DNA from: Meghimatium bilineatum
Taxonomy: Eukaryota > Mollusca > Gastropoda > Stylommatophora > Philomycidae
Direction of reading: 5' to 3'
DNA: 64,000 nucleotides
Assembly: GCA_034231615.1 (NCBI GenBank)
Contig: CM067307.1
Coordinates: forward strand, 7,185,013 to 7,249,012
Of the stretch, positions 54,280 to 63,786 are shown piece by piece. Under the pieces are notes generated by a model. The model made no database searches. It was not told the origin of the DNA and worked only from the letters and a program-made list of their open reading frames with translations. Each line of letters opens with the position of its first letter. Within the stretch, counting starts at the first letter, position 1. A program made the translations under genes and the position numbers.

Positions 54280-54471
54280 ATTCGGGCCGCAAGTAGTTTG
54301 AGCAAGATGGTGGTGGAAGGGCAGCAGCGTATCATTCCTAAAGGTCGAACATTCTCTGTCCAGTACTCATTGCCTAAACTGCCAGTTCCGGCTCTTGATC
54401 AAACGCTCAAGAAATTCCTGGACAGTTGTCGTCCCTTGTTAAGTGATGATGAGTACAAAACTACACTGGAG
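54280..54471 (+). CDS. CRAT: Carnitine O-acetyltransferase, first visible exon (64 codons)
   Basis: CRAT reversibly moves short acyl groups between CoA and carnitine in mitochondria and peroxisomes. The exon follows a good acceptor and reads in phase 0 IRAASSLSKMVVEGQQRIIP, then FSVQYSLPKLPVPALDQTLK and KFLDSCRPLLSDDEYKTTLE before gttggt. LPxLPVPPLxxTL is the signature of the N-terminus of the carnitine/choline acyltransferase family. The five exons join in phase into 205 codons and match CRAT rather than CROT or CPT (WLSEWWxxxAYL, EYLGGKPLCMxQYY-like). Translation may start in an earlier exon carrying a mitochondrial presequence, or at ATG 54307 (aagatgg context). The catalytic histidine lies beyond the window. 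No breaks. Confidence 0.9.
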
Positions 54472-54544
54472 GTTGGTCACTTTTTAGCCACAGTTTTACT
54501 TTATTCTCTTTCATATAGCCATATCTGTAAACTTTGATACAACC

Positions 54545-54585
54545 AATTCCATTCTCTGGACTGTATCCTGCTCAATAACTGGAGT
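54545..54585 (+). repeat. Family F scrap
   Basis: ttccattctctggactgtat then cctgct matches the centre of family F. Confidence 0.6.
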
Positions 54586-54694
54586 ATGAGAACATACATG
54601 AAAAAAGAAGATTTGATTGCATTAGTTTCTCTAATAATATTAGGCAGTCTGTCTCTGCCCCATTTATTTTGTTTATATGTTAAATTTACAGATG

Positions 54695-54900
54695 AATTTC
54701 AGACCTCTTTTGTCATCTTATATTTCTCTTTTGTCATCTTATATTTCTCTTTTGTCATCTTATATTTCTCTTTTGTCATCTTATATTTCTCTTTTATCAT
54801 CTTATATTTCTCTTTTGTCATCTTATATTTCTCTTTTGTCATCTTATATTTTTCCTTTGGCATCTTATATTTCTCTTTTGTCATCTTATACGTCTCCTGT
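54695..54900. repeat. Minisatellite, 21-bp unit, about 9 copies, in CRAT intron
   Basis: Unit tttctcttttgtcatcttat plus a. Pyrimidine-rich, open in several frames because 21 is a multiple of three. Confidence 0.93.
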
Positions 54901-55149
54901 GTAACAATGGAAGATGATCATGTCTATACTCTGTTTCTCTTGTAGAATACTGAAAAATGACCATCCTTTCATGATGTGTTACTTTGTCACTCTTACATGG
55001 ACACATGTTTATCACTCTGACATGGACACATGTTTATCTCTTTGATGTCGATATGTTTGTCGATCTCATGTAGGTACATTTGTTCCTTTGAGATGGGTAT
55101 GTTTGTCCCTCAGACATGGGCTGGGCACATGTTTGCCTCCCTGATATTA

Positions 55150-55560
55150 GATATTCTCTCTAGATACTCAGAGATTAGAAAGGAGGCGGTCTATAGGATC
55201 ATGTGACAGTATATCTCTGGGTGGCTTCTACTCCAGATATTAGAAAGGAGACAGCTTGTAGGATCATGTGACAGTATATCTCTGGGTGGCTTCTACTCCA
55301 GAGATTAGAAAGGAGACAGCTTGTAGGATCATATGACAGTATATCTCTGGGTGGCTTCTACTCCAGATATTAGAAAGGAGACAGCTTGTAAGATCATATG
55401 ACAGTATATCTCTGGGTGGCTTCTACTCCAATTATTAGAAAGGAGACAGCTTGTAGGATCATGTGACAATATATCTCTGGGTGGCTTCTACTCCAGATAT
55501 TAGAAAGGAGACAGCTTGTAAGATCATATGACAGTATATCTCTGGATGGTCTATACTACA
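55150..55560. repeat. Minisatellite, about 65-bp unit, 6 copies, in CRAT intron
   Basis: Unit ccagatattagaaaggagac then agcttgtaggatcatgtgac, agtatatctctgggtggctt, cta. Confidence 0.92.
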
Positions 55561-55643
55561 TAAGGTAGAAGAAGAATTACCAAGAAACACATCTATATTC
55601 GAAACAAAATCATCTATTTATTTTTGATGTTATTTGTTTGCAT

Positions 55644-55890
55644 TCATTCTCAAACTCCCACCGGATATTTCTTGTTGCAGAACAATGTTCCTGCTAGATT
55701 TCTGCAGGATATAGTCCAGAGAATGGAAATATGTTGTGACAGAGAATGGAAGACAGATGTGTTGGGCCATTGACACATATATAAAACGGCGACACAACAC
55801 ATTTCCATTCTCTGGACTACATTTTGCTGGAAATCTAGTAGGACCATTGTCCTGCAGATCCAGCGGGAGTTTGAGAATTAATGATGAAGA
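55644..55890. repeat. Two family F copies head to head (long inverted repeat) in CRAT intron
   Basis: 55644-55745 is a minus copy (cattctcaaactcccaccgg ... agtccagagaatggaaatat); 55757-55890 is a plus copy (gtgttgggccattgacacat ... gatccagcgggagtttgaga). The arms of about 100 bp can pair across a short centre. Confidence 0.85.
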
Positions 55891-55956
55891 AATGAGATAA
55901 ATAATACAAATGTGTATTCTATATATAAATATCTTTGACAACTATATTTATTGTAG

Positions 55957-56037
55957 GCTGTAACCAGATTTAGAAACACAGAAGGTCCAACTTTACATAA
56001 ACTTCTAGAGGAGAGAGCACAGAATGAGGTCAACTGG
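55957..56037 (+). CDS. CRAT: CRAT exon 2 of those visible (27 codons)
   Basis: Acceptor attgtag, phase 0 at both ends: AVTRFRNTEGPTLHKLLEER then AQNEVNW before gtatgt. Corresponds to the F-x-x-GxGxxLQxxLxxRAxxxxNW segment of the family. Short but intact and in phase with both neighbours. Confidence 0.92.
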
Positions 56038-56114
56038 GTATGTGATCATTGTTTTCAGACATTATTGTTTTTTTTTATTTCTCTGGACAATTATCATTTG
56101 TCAAACATGTTTGG

Positions 56115-56255
56115 TTGGTGAGAGTAGGGATGTATTAGTGGTGAGAGTGGGGATGTATTAGTGGTAAGAGTAGGGATGTATTAGTGATGAGAGTGGGGAT
56201 GTATTAGTGGTGAAAGTGGGCATGTATTAGTGGTTGGAGTGGGGATGTATTAGTG
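56115..56255. repeat. Minisatellite, 23-bp unit, 6 copies
   Basis: Unit gagagtggggatgtattagt plus ggt, in the CRAT intron. Confidence 0.9.
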
Positions 56256-56344
56256 TTGACGCTAAGTAATGATTTCTAACTCCGCAGATAGTGAATTCAT
56301 TTTGTGGTCAGAAGATTGCAACAGGACAGTCTGACTAACGAGTA

Positions 56345-56870
56345 TTAACCTTTAGCACTCTGCATTAAAACTAAGTAACTTTCCCCTGCCACTGCATTGC
56401 TTTTGACTTTATGCGCTATTTATGTATGGTTTTAGGAATATACAATAATTTTTTTGAAACTTTTTGTATGCTTTTTAATGAAAATAAAGAAGTGCTTACT
56501 GAATGTAAGTATGTAGGTTTTTATAGTGTATATGTGATATGATAGAAAGATTAAAAATGAAAAAAAAAAAACAAACGTAAGTGACTCACCTATTCTTGTT
56601 CAGTATAGTCAATGCAGGATATAATGAATTGCTACTAAATGCCTAGGCATATTCTATTTCTGATGTCATTACATAACTAAACTAATGTGCTCGTAATATC
56701 TTCTGTGAAAACAAACAAAATATGTCAATCTCACAAACATTATCAGCTAGATCTCATATTCCTACATAAATATTGCTCACAATTACGACCTTCTGGCTAA
56801 GTTTCTAGTGCTGAAGGTCACGTTCTAATGTCAGGAGTGGAGTATGGGAGCTTAAACCCTCCTCTATCTT
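56345..56870 (+). mobile_element. Diverged relative of the piggyBac-like element
   Basis: TTAA at 56345-56348 then cctttagcactctgcattaa. It follows the same order as 46160-46800 (cccctgccact, ttgactttatg, tgaaactttt, aaaataaagaa, acgtaagtgactcacct, atgtcaggagtgg). The right terminus is not clear. Confidence 0.6.
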
Positions 56871-57004
56871 TGATTTGGTGGAGAAACAACAGTTTCAAAA
56901 ATAATTGATCGTAGGGACGTGACAGAAGGCCACAGACAGACATGATAATCAACATCACATGGTATGATCTATAAGATAATCCTTATTGCTGAATATGCTA
57001 TGAC

Positions 57005-59220
57005 TTGTTGTTGATCATAGTGGTGTGGTTGATTATAGTGTGATGTGGTTGATTATAGTGTGATGTGGTTGATTATAGTGTGATGTGGTTGATTATAGTG
57101 TGATGTGGTTGATTATAGTGTGATGTGGTTGATTATAGTGTGATGTGGTTGATTATAGTGTGATGTGGTTGATTATAGTGTGATGTTGATTATAGTGGTG
57201 ATGTTGATTATAGTGTGATGTGGTTGATTATAGTGTGATGTGGTTGATTATAGTGTGATGTGGTTGATTATAGTGTGATGTGGTTGATTATAGTGTGATG
57301 TGGTTGATTATAGTGTGATGTGGTTGATTATAGTGTGATGTGGTTGATTATAGTGTGATGTGGTTGATTATAGTGTGATGTGGTTGATTATAGTGATGTG
57401 GTTGATTATAGTGTGATGTGGTTGATTATAGTGTGATGTGGTTGATTATAGTGATGTGGTTGATTATAGTGTGATGTGGTTGATTATAGTGTGATGTGGT
57501 TGATTATAGTGTGATGTGGTTGATTATAGTGTGATGCGGTTGATTATAGTGTGATGTGGTTGATTATAGTGTGATGTGGTTGATTATAGTGTGATGTGGT
57601 TGATTATAGTGTGATGTGGTTGATCATAGTGTGATGTGGTTGATTATAGTGTGATGTGGTTGATTATAGTGTGATGTTGATTATAGTGTGATGTTGATTA
57701 TAGTGTGATGTTGATTATAGTGTGATGTTGTTGATTATAGTGTGATGTTGATTATAGTGTGATGTTGATTATAGTGTGATGTTGTTGATTATAGTGTGAT
57801 GTTGATTATAGTGTGATGTTGATTATAGTGTGATGTGGTTGATTATAGTGTGATGTTGATTATAGTGTGATGTTGTTGATTATAGTGTGATGTGGTTGAT
57901 TATAGTGTGATGTTGATTATAGTGTGATGTGCTTGATTATAGTGTGATGTTGATTATAGTGTGATGTTGATTATAGTGTGATGTGGTTGATTATAGTGTG
58001 ATGTGGTTGATTATAGTGTGATGTGGTTGATTATAGTGTGATGTGGTTGATTATAGTGTGATGTGGTTGATTATAGTGTGATGTGGTTGATTATAGTGTG
58101 ATGTGGTTGATTATAGTGTGATGTGGTTGATTATAGTGTGATGTGGTTGATTATAGTGTGATGTGGTTGATTATAGTGTGATGTGGTTGATTATAGTGTG
58201 ATGTTGATTATAGTGTGATGTTGTTGATTATAGTGTGATGTTGATTATAGTGTGATGTTGATTATAGTGTGATGTTGTTGATTATAGTGTGATGTGGTTG
58301 ATTATAGTGTGATGTGGTTGATTATAGTGTGATGTTGATTATAGTGTGATGTTGATTATAGTGTGATGTGGTTGGTTATAGTGTGATGTGGTTGATTATA
58401 GTGTGATGTTGATTATAGTGTGATGTGGTTGATTATAGTGTGATGTTGATTATAGTGTGATGTTGATTATAGTGTGATGTGGTTGATTATAGTGTGATGT
58501 GGTTGATTGTAGTGTGATGTGGTTGATTATAGTGTGATGTGGTTGATTGTAGTGTGATGTGGTTGATTATAGTGTGATGTGGTTGATTATAGTGTGATGT
58601 GGTTGATTATAGTGTGATGTGGTTGATTGTAGTGTGATGTGGTTGATTATAGTGTGATGTGGTTGATTGTAGTGTGATGTGGTTGATTGTAGTGTGATGT
58701 GGTTGATTATAGTGATGTGGTTGATTATAGTGTGATGTGGTTGATTATAGTGGGATGTGGTTGATTATAGTGTGATGTGGTTGATTATAGTGGGATGTGG
58801 TTGATTATAGTGTGATGTGGTTGATTATAGTGTGATGTGGTTGATTATAGTGTGATGTGGTTGATTATAGTGTGATGTGGTTGATTATAGTGTGATGTGG
58901 TTGATTATAGTGATGTGGTTGATTATAGTGATGTGGTTGATTATAGTGTGATGTTGATTATAGTGGGATGTGGTTGATTATAGTGTGATGTGGTTGATTA
59001 TAGTGGGATGTGGTTGATTATAGTGTGATGTTGATGATTATAGTGTGATGTGGTTGATTATAGTGATGTGGTTGATTATAGTGTGATGTGGTTGATTATA
59101 GTGTGATGTGGTTGATTATAGTGGGATGTGGTTGATTATAGTGGGATGTGGTTGATTATAGTGGGATGTGGTTGATTATAGTGTGATGTGGTTGATTATA
59201 GTGTGATGTGGATGATTAGA
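57005..59220. repeat. Very large minisatellite, 17/20-bp units, about 110 copies, in CRAT intron
   Basis: Main unit gtgatgtggttgattatagt; the 17-base form lacks three bases (gtgatgttgattatagt); some copies have gggatg or gattgtag. The 17-mers are clustered around 57660-57980, 58200-58260 and 58330-58470, pointing to block duplications. 2.2 kb in all, the largest array in the window. Confidence 0.96.
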
Positions 59221-59234
59221 CGATGATGTAGAGA

Positions 59235-59815
59235 AGAATTACAATGGCAACACTGAAACGTGCATAAATGAAAAATCTTTGCCAAGGTACCAGCAGCAAA
59301 GCCAAACTATGTATAATCAGAACCTGCATATTTCAAGTCGCAATATACATTTGTGAAGCATGGACATCAAATGAAATAATAGCAAAGAGAATCACTGCTT
59401 TCGAAATGAGATGTTACAGAAGAATTTTACGTATACCATGCACAGCTAAAAAGACAAATCAAGAAGTTTTAAGATCAGTAAACATTGAAGAGGGCTGGCT
59501 CCTTAACAACATCCTAACAAGAAAGATGTGTTTTTTTGGCCATTTAAAGAAATATAACAACATGGAAAGATTAATAGCTGAAGGTAGAGTTAATGACAAC
59601 AGGGAAAGAGGGCGCCAAAAACGATGATTGTGCAGTGATATATCAGATTGTTTAAACATGTCTCTATCTGTGGCAGGCCAACTTGCCCAGAATTGCAGAG
59701 TGTTCAGAGAATCCATAAGAAATACCATGTTGTGGAAAGAATATATCACATGAGAAAAAGTTGATGATAATGATTTTCTTGATAATAATGATGTTTTTGA
59801 TGATAATGATGTCTG
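59235..59815 (+). mobile_element. RTE-type LINE 3' end with (GATAAT)n-like tail
   Basis: Plus strand reads IRTCIFQVAIYICEAWTSNE, IIAKRITAFEMRCYRRILRI, PCTAKKTNQEVLRSVNIEEG, FFGHLKKYNNMERLIAEGRV and NDNRERGRQKR, a stop, then DCLNMSLSVAGQLAQNCRVF. The tail is gataatgat repeats up to about 59811. The order AFEMRCYRRILRIPWTA...FFGHV...EGRV is the C-terminus of RTE/L1-like LINEs. A 119-codon frame (59268-59627) is open. Confidence 0.88.
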
Positions 59816-59846
59816 TACTAAAGTGTTTTTTGTGATGACACACCAG

Positions 59847-59965
59847 CTGTCTGAGTGGTGGAAGTATTGGGCTTACTTAGATGTCAGAGTACCAGTCATT
59901 GTCAATGTCAGCCCAGGAATATTTTTGCCCAGGCAGACGTATCGAGGGCTGAAGGAACAACTTGA
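59847..59965 (+). CDS. CRAT: CRAT exon 3 of those visible (119 nt)
   Basis: Acceptor cacaccag, start phase 0, ends GA before gtaagt (phase 2). Reads LSEWWKYWAYLDVRVPVIVN then VSPGIFLPRQTYRGLKEQLE. LSEWWxxxAYLxxRxPVxxxxSPGxxLP is highly conserved in CRAT. Only about 31 bases separate the acceptor from the LINE tail upstream, yet the exon is intact. Confidence 0.93.
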
Positions 59966-60061
59966 GTAAGTATTTCTATAAATTACTTGAATGAGCTTCC
60001 ATAACTGTTTATCATCATTTAATTCTTAATGTGTACTTGTTGTTTGCAGTCTAAGAAGATT

Positions 60062-60240
60062 GAAGTTCAGAACATTGATGAAATATCTGAACATTATTTC
60101 AAAGTTAGAACATTGATGAAATATCTGAACATTATTTCAAAGTTAGAACATTGATGAAATATCTGAACATTATTTCAAAGTTAAAACATTGATGAAATAT
60201 CTGAACATTATTTCAAAGTTAGAACAATGATGAAATATCT
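60062..60240. repeat. Minisatellite, 38-bp unit, about 4-5 copies
   Basis: Unit gttagaacattgatgaaata plus tctgaacattatttcaaa. Confidence 0.92.
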
Positions 60241-60460
60241 CAACATTGTTGCCCAAAACATCCGTCTTCAGCACATATTTTTGGAACATTATGCCCTCAT
60301 ATTCCTAGGTTTGAAAAAGTAGCAGCCCCATGGCCTTATATGCATGATTTAAGCAGTAAGCAAAGAGGTTTGGGGTGAGCTAGTTATCTGTCAGATCATT
60401 GTTGCACACGGAATACACATGTAGGTGCTCTGATCTCCCTGTGAGTATATCTACAATTAA

Positions 60461-60655
60461 GGGGGCCGGTTAGCACACTGACTTTGCATATGAGTGATCC
60501 TGGGTTCATTCCCCAGTTGAGGCGGAAATGTTTTTCAGATCACAACGGCTTCCTGCTCGAGCCAGCCTTAAATGGGTACCGGATTCATACAGGGAAGTAA
60601 AGACTGCGAGGGAGAGGAAATGGCTACCTCCCTCATAGGGGCCCATCACATAGGT
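60461..60655 (+). mobile_element. tRNA-derived SINE, full head
   Basis: gggggccggttagcacactg gives an A-box-like start; gggttcattcc (60502-60512) is the B box; the body has gatcacaacggcttcctgct and tactgcgagg-type gactgcgagggagaggaaat. Truncated just after cctcatag. Confidence 0.85.
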
Positions 60656-61149
60656 TTTAATCACCCAAACTGCATGCAGAAATTGGATATGTCATCCTGA
60701 AATATGTTATCTGTCAATGTATCCACATCCATTGAGTCTCTAGTCAATTATACAGTTTTGAGGACTCAACAGGAATCAACCTTCACTAGTGTTGCTTTTT
60801 TTGATGTTTTTCTGTTATTTTCATTGGATGTTGACTCAAAATTAACCGATAATCATGTGGAAAGTCACATATTGTTTCTTTTGAATGATGATGCCAGATG
60901 AGTCCACAGGACTGTATAATTGATGAAGGACTCACATCAAGCAGGTGCTCATTACGAAAACTTGCTGATATCCACATTCAATTCACTTGAATATAGTTTT
61001 CTTTGATGCAAGCCTGTCTGCTCTTTTATTATCATAAACACCTGCATGTCCACAGCATTAGATGCCTGAGATGCTCTGCAGGTTGGAAGCAGAAATAAGT
61101 GTTATCTAACCATATAAATACCAGCTGTTTTAAATCTTTTACAATCTAA

Positions 61150-61298
61150 GTCAGATGTGTCTGGCCATTGATGTAAATAAAACAACATATTTCTGTTCTT
61201 TGGACTACATTCTCCAAGAAATGTTTCGAATATGACCATTGTATTGCTACAAGAGATATCCAATGGGATTTTGAGAGCGAATGCAAAAAAAAAGGTCA
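61150..61298 (+). repeat. Interspersed repeat family F, copy in CRAT intron
   Basis: gatgtgtctggccattgatg, ttctttggactacattctcc, gaccattgtattgctacaag, ggattttgagagcgaatgc and a poly(A) run. More diverged than copy 2. Confidence 0.75.
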
Positions 61299-61420
61299 TC
61301 TTTTGAAGCAAGGGCTGAGAATCAGATAACTCTCCTAGCGAATGAAATAAAGATGTCTCCAAGAGCCATTCGAGGGCTTAACATCACCCTCAACTTTTAT
61401 TCTTGTGCTGAATGTATCCT

Positions 61421-61680
61421 GTATTAGTGGTTAGCACACTGGCTTCGCATATGAGTGATCCTGAGTTCATTTCCCAGTTGAGGTAGAAATGTTTTTCAAA
61501 TCACAATGGCTCCTGGGTCGACCCAGCATTAAATGGATAATGGATTAATCCAGGAAGTAAAGACTGCGAGGGAGAGGAAATGGCTACTGCCCTCATATAG
61601 CAGAGCCACTTAAATGTGAGATCGCTAACATATCACACCCCTACAGCATTAATAAATGCTATGGGTAACTTTACTTTTAC
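61421..61680 (+). mobile_element. tRNA-derived SINE, near full length
   Basis: gtattagtggttagcacact then ggcttcgcatatgagtgatc (tRNA-like head), gagttcatttccc as B box, then the shared body (gatcacaatgg-type, gactgcgagggagaggaaat, gagccacttaaatgtgagat) and tail taataaatgctatgggtaac then tttacttttac, matching the minus copy at 49858. Confidence 0.88.
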
Positions 61681-62011
61681 TATCCTGTTTATTCACCCTA
61701 TTGCAGCAATACACCCGTTCACAACAGCTATTGCAATAATCCACCCGTTCACAACAGCTATAAAACTGCAGTATTGTTTCTAGATACAACATACAGGTTT
61801 TACCTATAAGCAGAATTACATCATCATCATGTGCATCATAAACTCACATTTGACTATTTATAAGATAATGATTAAATATAATTTTGTCAAGTTGGTTGCT
61901 GATCCAGCGGTCCATGGGCTCATGCCCTTTGATTTTGTCAAGTAATAAGTGAGTTTTTGTTTCATATGTTTGTTAATTTTTATATAATTTTGTTTCTATT
62001 TTACTGAACAG

Positions 62012-62065
62012 GTTTGCTGCAAAGTTCATTTCTGGTGTATTGAATTACAAGCTTATATTGGATGC
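62012..62065 (+). CDS. CRAT: CRAT exon 4 of those visible (54 nt)
   Basis: The acceptor ctgaacag is followed by G that completes GA|G (Glu), then FAAKFISGVLNYKLILDA, donor gtgagt. Matches the family block FAAKLIxGxLxFKxMID. Split codon GC|T at the end joins the next exon. Confidence 0.93.
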
Positions 62066-62104
62066 GTGAGTTCCATCATACTGTGTAACTGTTTTGTGAA
62101 TCTC

Positions 62105-62460
62105 TGTTCTATGTGACACGTGTCTTTTCTGTGTGTCACTGTCTGTTGCGTGCCTGTGTTCACATGTCTATTCTGTGTGTCCACATGTCTGTTCTGTGTG
62201 TCCACATGTCTGTTCTGTGTGTCATATTATATTTTGTGTCACAGGTCTGTCCATGTGTCACATGTCTGTCCTGTGTGTCATGTCTGTTATGTGTGTTATG
62301 TGTCTATTCTGTGTGTCATGTGTCTATTCTGTGTCATATGTCTGTCCTGTGTGTCACGTCTGTCCTGTTTGTCACATCTGCAATGTGTGTCACATGACTA
62401 TTGTGTTTGTCACATCTGTCCTGTTTGTCACATGTCTGCCCTGTATGTCACATGACTGAT
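62105..62460. repeat. Diverged minisatellite, about 20-bp theme, in CRAT intron
   Basis: Theme gtgtcacatgtctgttctgt with many length variants. Cysteine-rich open frames in all three plus frames are by-products. Confidence 0.85.
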
Positions 62461-62659
62461 TCATCTGCCCTATGAATAGTTTGTGTTTCATGAAGCTGAT
62501 TATGTGACATGATTGATGTGTGTCATTTGCTGAGTCTGTTCTTACACAACGTGCACTCTGTTTATAGATAAGAAAGTCCTTGAAAGTACACAATACAACT
62601 GAATAATGATTAAACCTTTCTCATGGTGTCACACAATGTCCGTGGAACAATTTTAAAAC

Positions 62660-63078
62660 ATATCTCTAATTAGAAATACCTTTGGGTCATTGTGTGCACC
62701 TCTCTCACATTAACAATACCTTTGGGACAATGTGTACACTTCTCTCAAATTAACAATACCTTTGGGGCAATGTGTACACTTCTCTCAAATTAACAATACC
62801 TTTGGGACAATGTGTACACTTCTCTCAAATTAACAATACCTTTGGGACAATGTGTACACTTCTCTCAAATTAACAATACCTTTGGGGCAATGTGTACACT
62901 TCTCTCAAATTAACAATACCTTTGGGGCAATGTGTACACTTCTCTCAAATTAACAATACCTTTGGGACAATGTGTACACTTCTCTCAAATTAACAATACC
63001 TTTGGGGCAATGTGTACACTTCTCTCAAATTAACAATACCTTTGGGGCAATGTGTACACTTCTCTCAAATTAACAATA
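62660..63078 (+). repeat. Minisatellite, 40-bp unit, about 10 copies, resembling the next exon's 5' boundary
   Basis: Unit caaattaacaatacctttgg plus ggcaatgtgtacacttctct. Sequence across the next CRAT acceptor (63372-63432: caagcaatacttgtggggca, atttttacactttactctcc-ag-tcaatcactacctgtgg) follows the same order, about one and a half units long. Confidence 0.93.
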
Positions 63079-63413
63079 GATTTTACAAGCCCATAGACAG
63101 CGGGGAGGGGGGTTGTGCCAAATGATGGATAATTAAAACTCCTTCCTTAGCGATTTTTCATAAATAACATCATCAAACTTTTACCAACAAGAGAGACTTG
63201 GACATAAAATCGAGTAAAAACCTTTTTATTTTTAATTTATAATGTAAAACCCCCTTTTTACTGAAAATTTGTATACTGCCCTTGACCTTTGGAATAACTG
63301 TGGGACAATATTTACACTTCTATCTTTGTCAAAACAATTCCTGTCATTCATGTTTACATTTTTCTCATAGTCAAGCAATACTTGTGGGGCAATTTTTACA
63401 CTTTACTCTCCAG
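63079..63413. other. Intron sequence between the array and the exon
   Basis: Includes decayed relatives of the 40-mer at 63293-63400 (gggacaatatttacacttct). Confidence 0.6.
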
Positions 63414-63582
63414 TCAATCACTACCTGTGGATACACTGGGAGGTAAGCCGCTGTGTATGGCCCAGTACTATCAGCTGCTGAATGCATGTAGAATACCTGG
63501 ACTTAAGACAGACAGTCATGTTTGTATTGGACCTAATGAGCCTAGTCAACCCAGACATATCACAGTCATTCACAACAATCAT
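63414..63582 (+). CDS. CRAT: CRAT exon 5 of those visible; gene continues past the window
   Basis: Acceptor tactctccag; T completes GC|T (Ala), then QSLPVDTLGGKPLCMAQYYQ, LLNACRIPGLKTDSHVCIGP and NEPSQPRHITVIHNNH, ending in phase 0 before gtaagt. LPxEYLGGKPLCMNQYYxxLxxCRxPGxxxD and HIxVxxNxxFF are CRAT family blocks. Next exons, including the catalytic His and the CoA-binding part, are outside. No breaks. Confidence 0.93.
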
Positions 63583-63745
63583 GTAAGTCCAGTCATCTAT
63601 AGCGTATCAGTCAACTTAAATATATCGGCCATCTACAACAATAATGTAACTCCAGTCATTCTGAACAGATCAGTCATTTACAACAACCATATAATACAGT
63701 CATTCTGAACAGATCAGTCATTTACAACAATCATGTAACTCCATC
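63560..63745 (+). repeat. Tandem copies of the exon end and its splice donor
   Basis: The exon end gtcattcacaacaatcat-gtaagtccagtcat is followed by ggccatctacaacaataatg-taactccagtcat, then gtcatttacaacaaccatat and gtcatttacaacaatcatgt-aactcca. Unit about 50 bp. Only the first copy has a full gtaagt donor. Confidence 0.85.
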
Positions 63746-63786
63746 TATTCCATTCTGAACACATCATATCATCTCATAACTGAACT

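Larger units (their letters stand above)
59966..62011 (+). other. CRAT intron
   Basis: gtaagt to ttactgaacag. Holds the 38-bp array, two SINEs, a family F copy and AT-rich filler; no other coding sequence. Confidence 0.85.

Noticed and set aside
54298-54537. 79-codon ORF as a complete small gene
   Set aside because: It reads through a donor site into intron; the first 64 codons from 54280 are a CRAT exon.
60459-60530. Functional tRNA gene
   Set aside because: Box-like motifs but no cloverleaf, and the same sequence continues into a shared SINE body.
62113-62459. Cysteine-rich ORFs in three frames
   Set aside because: Generated by gtgtcacatgtctgt repeats inside a CRAT intron.
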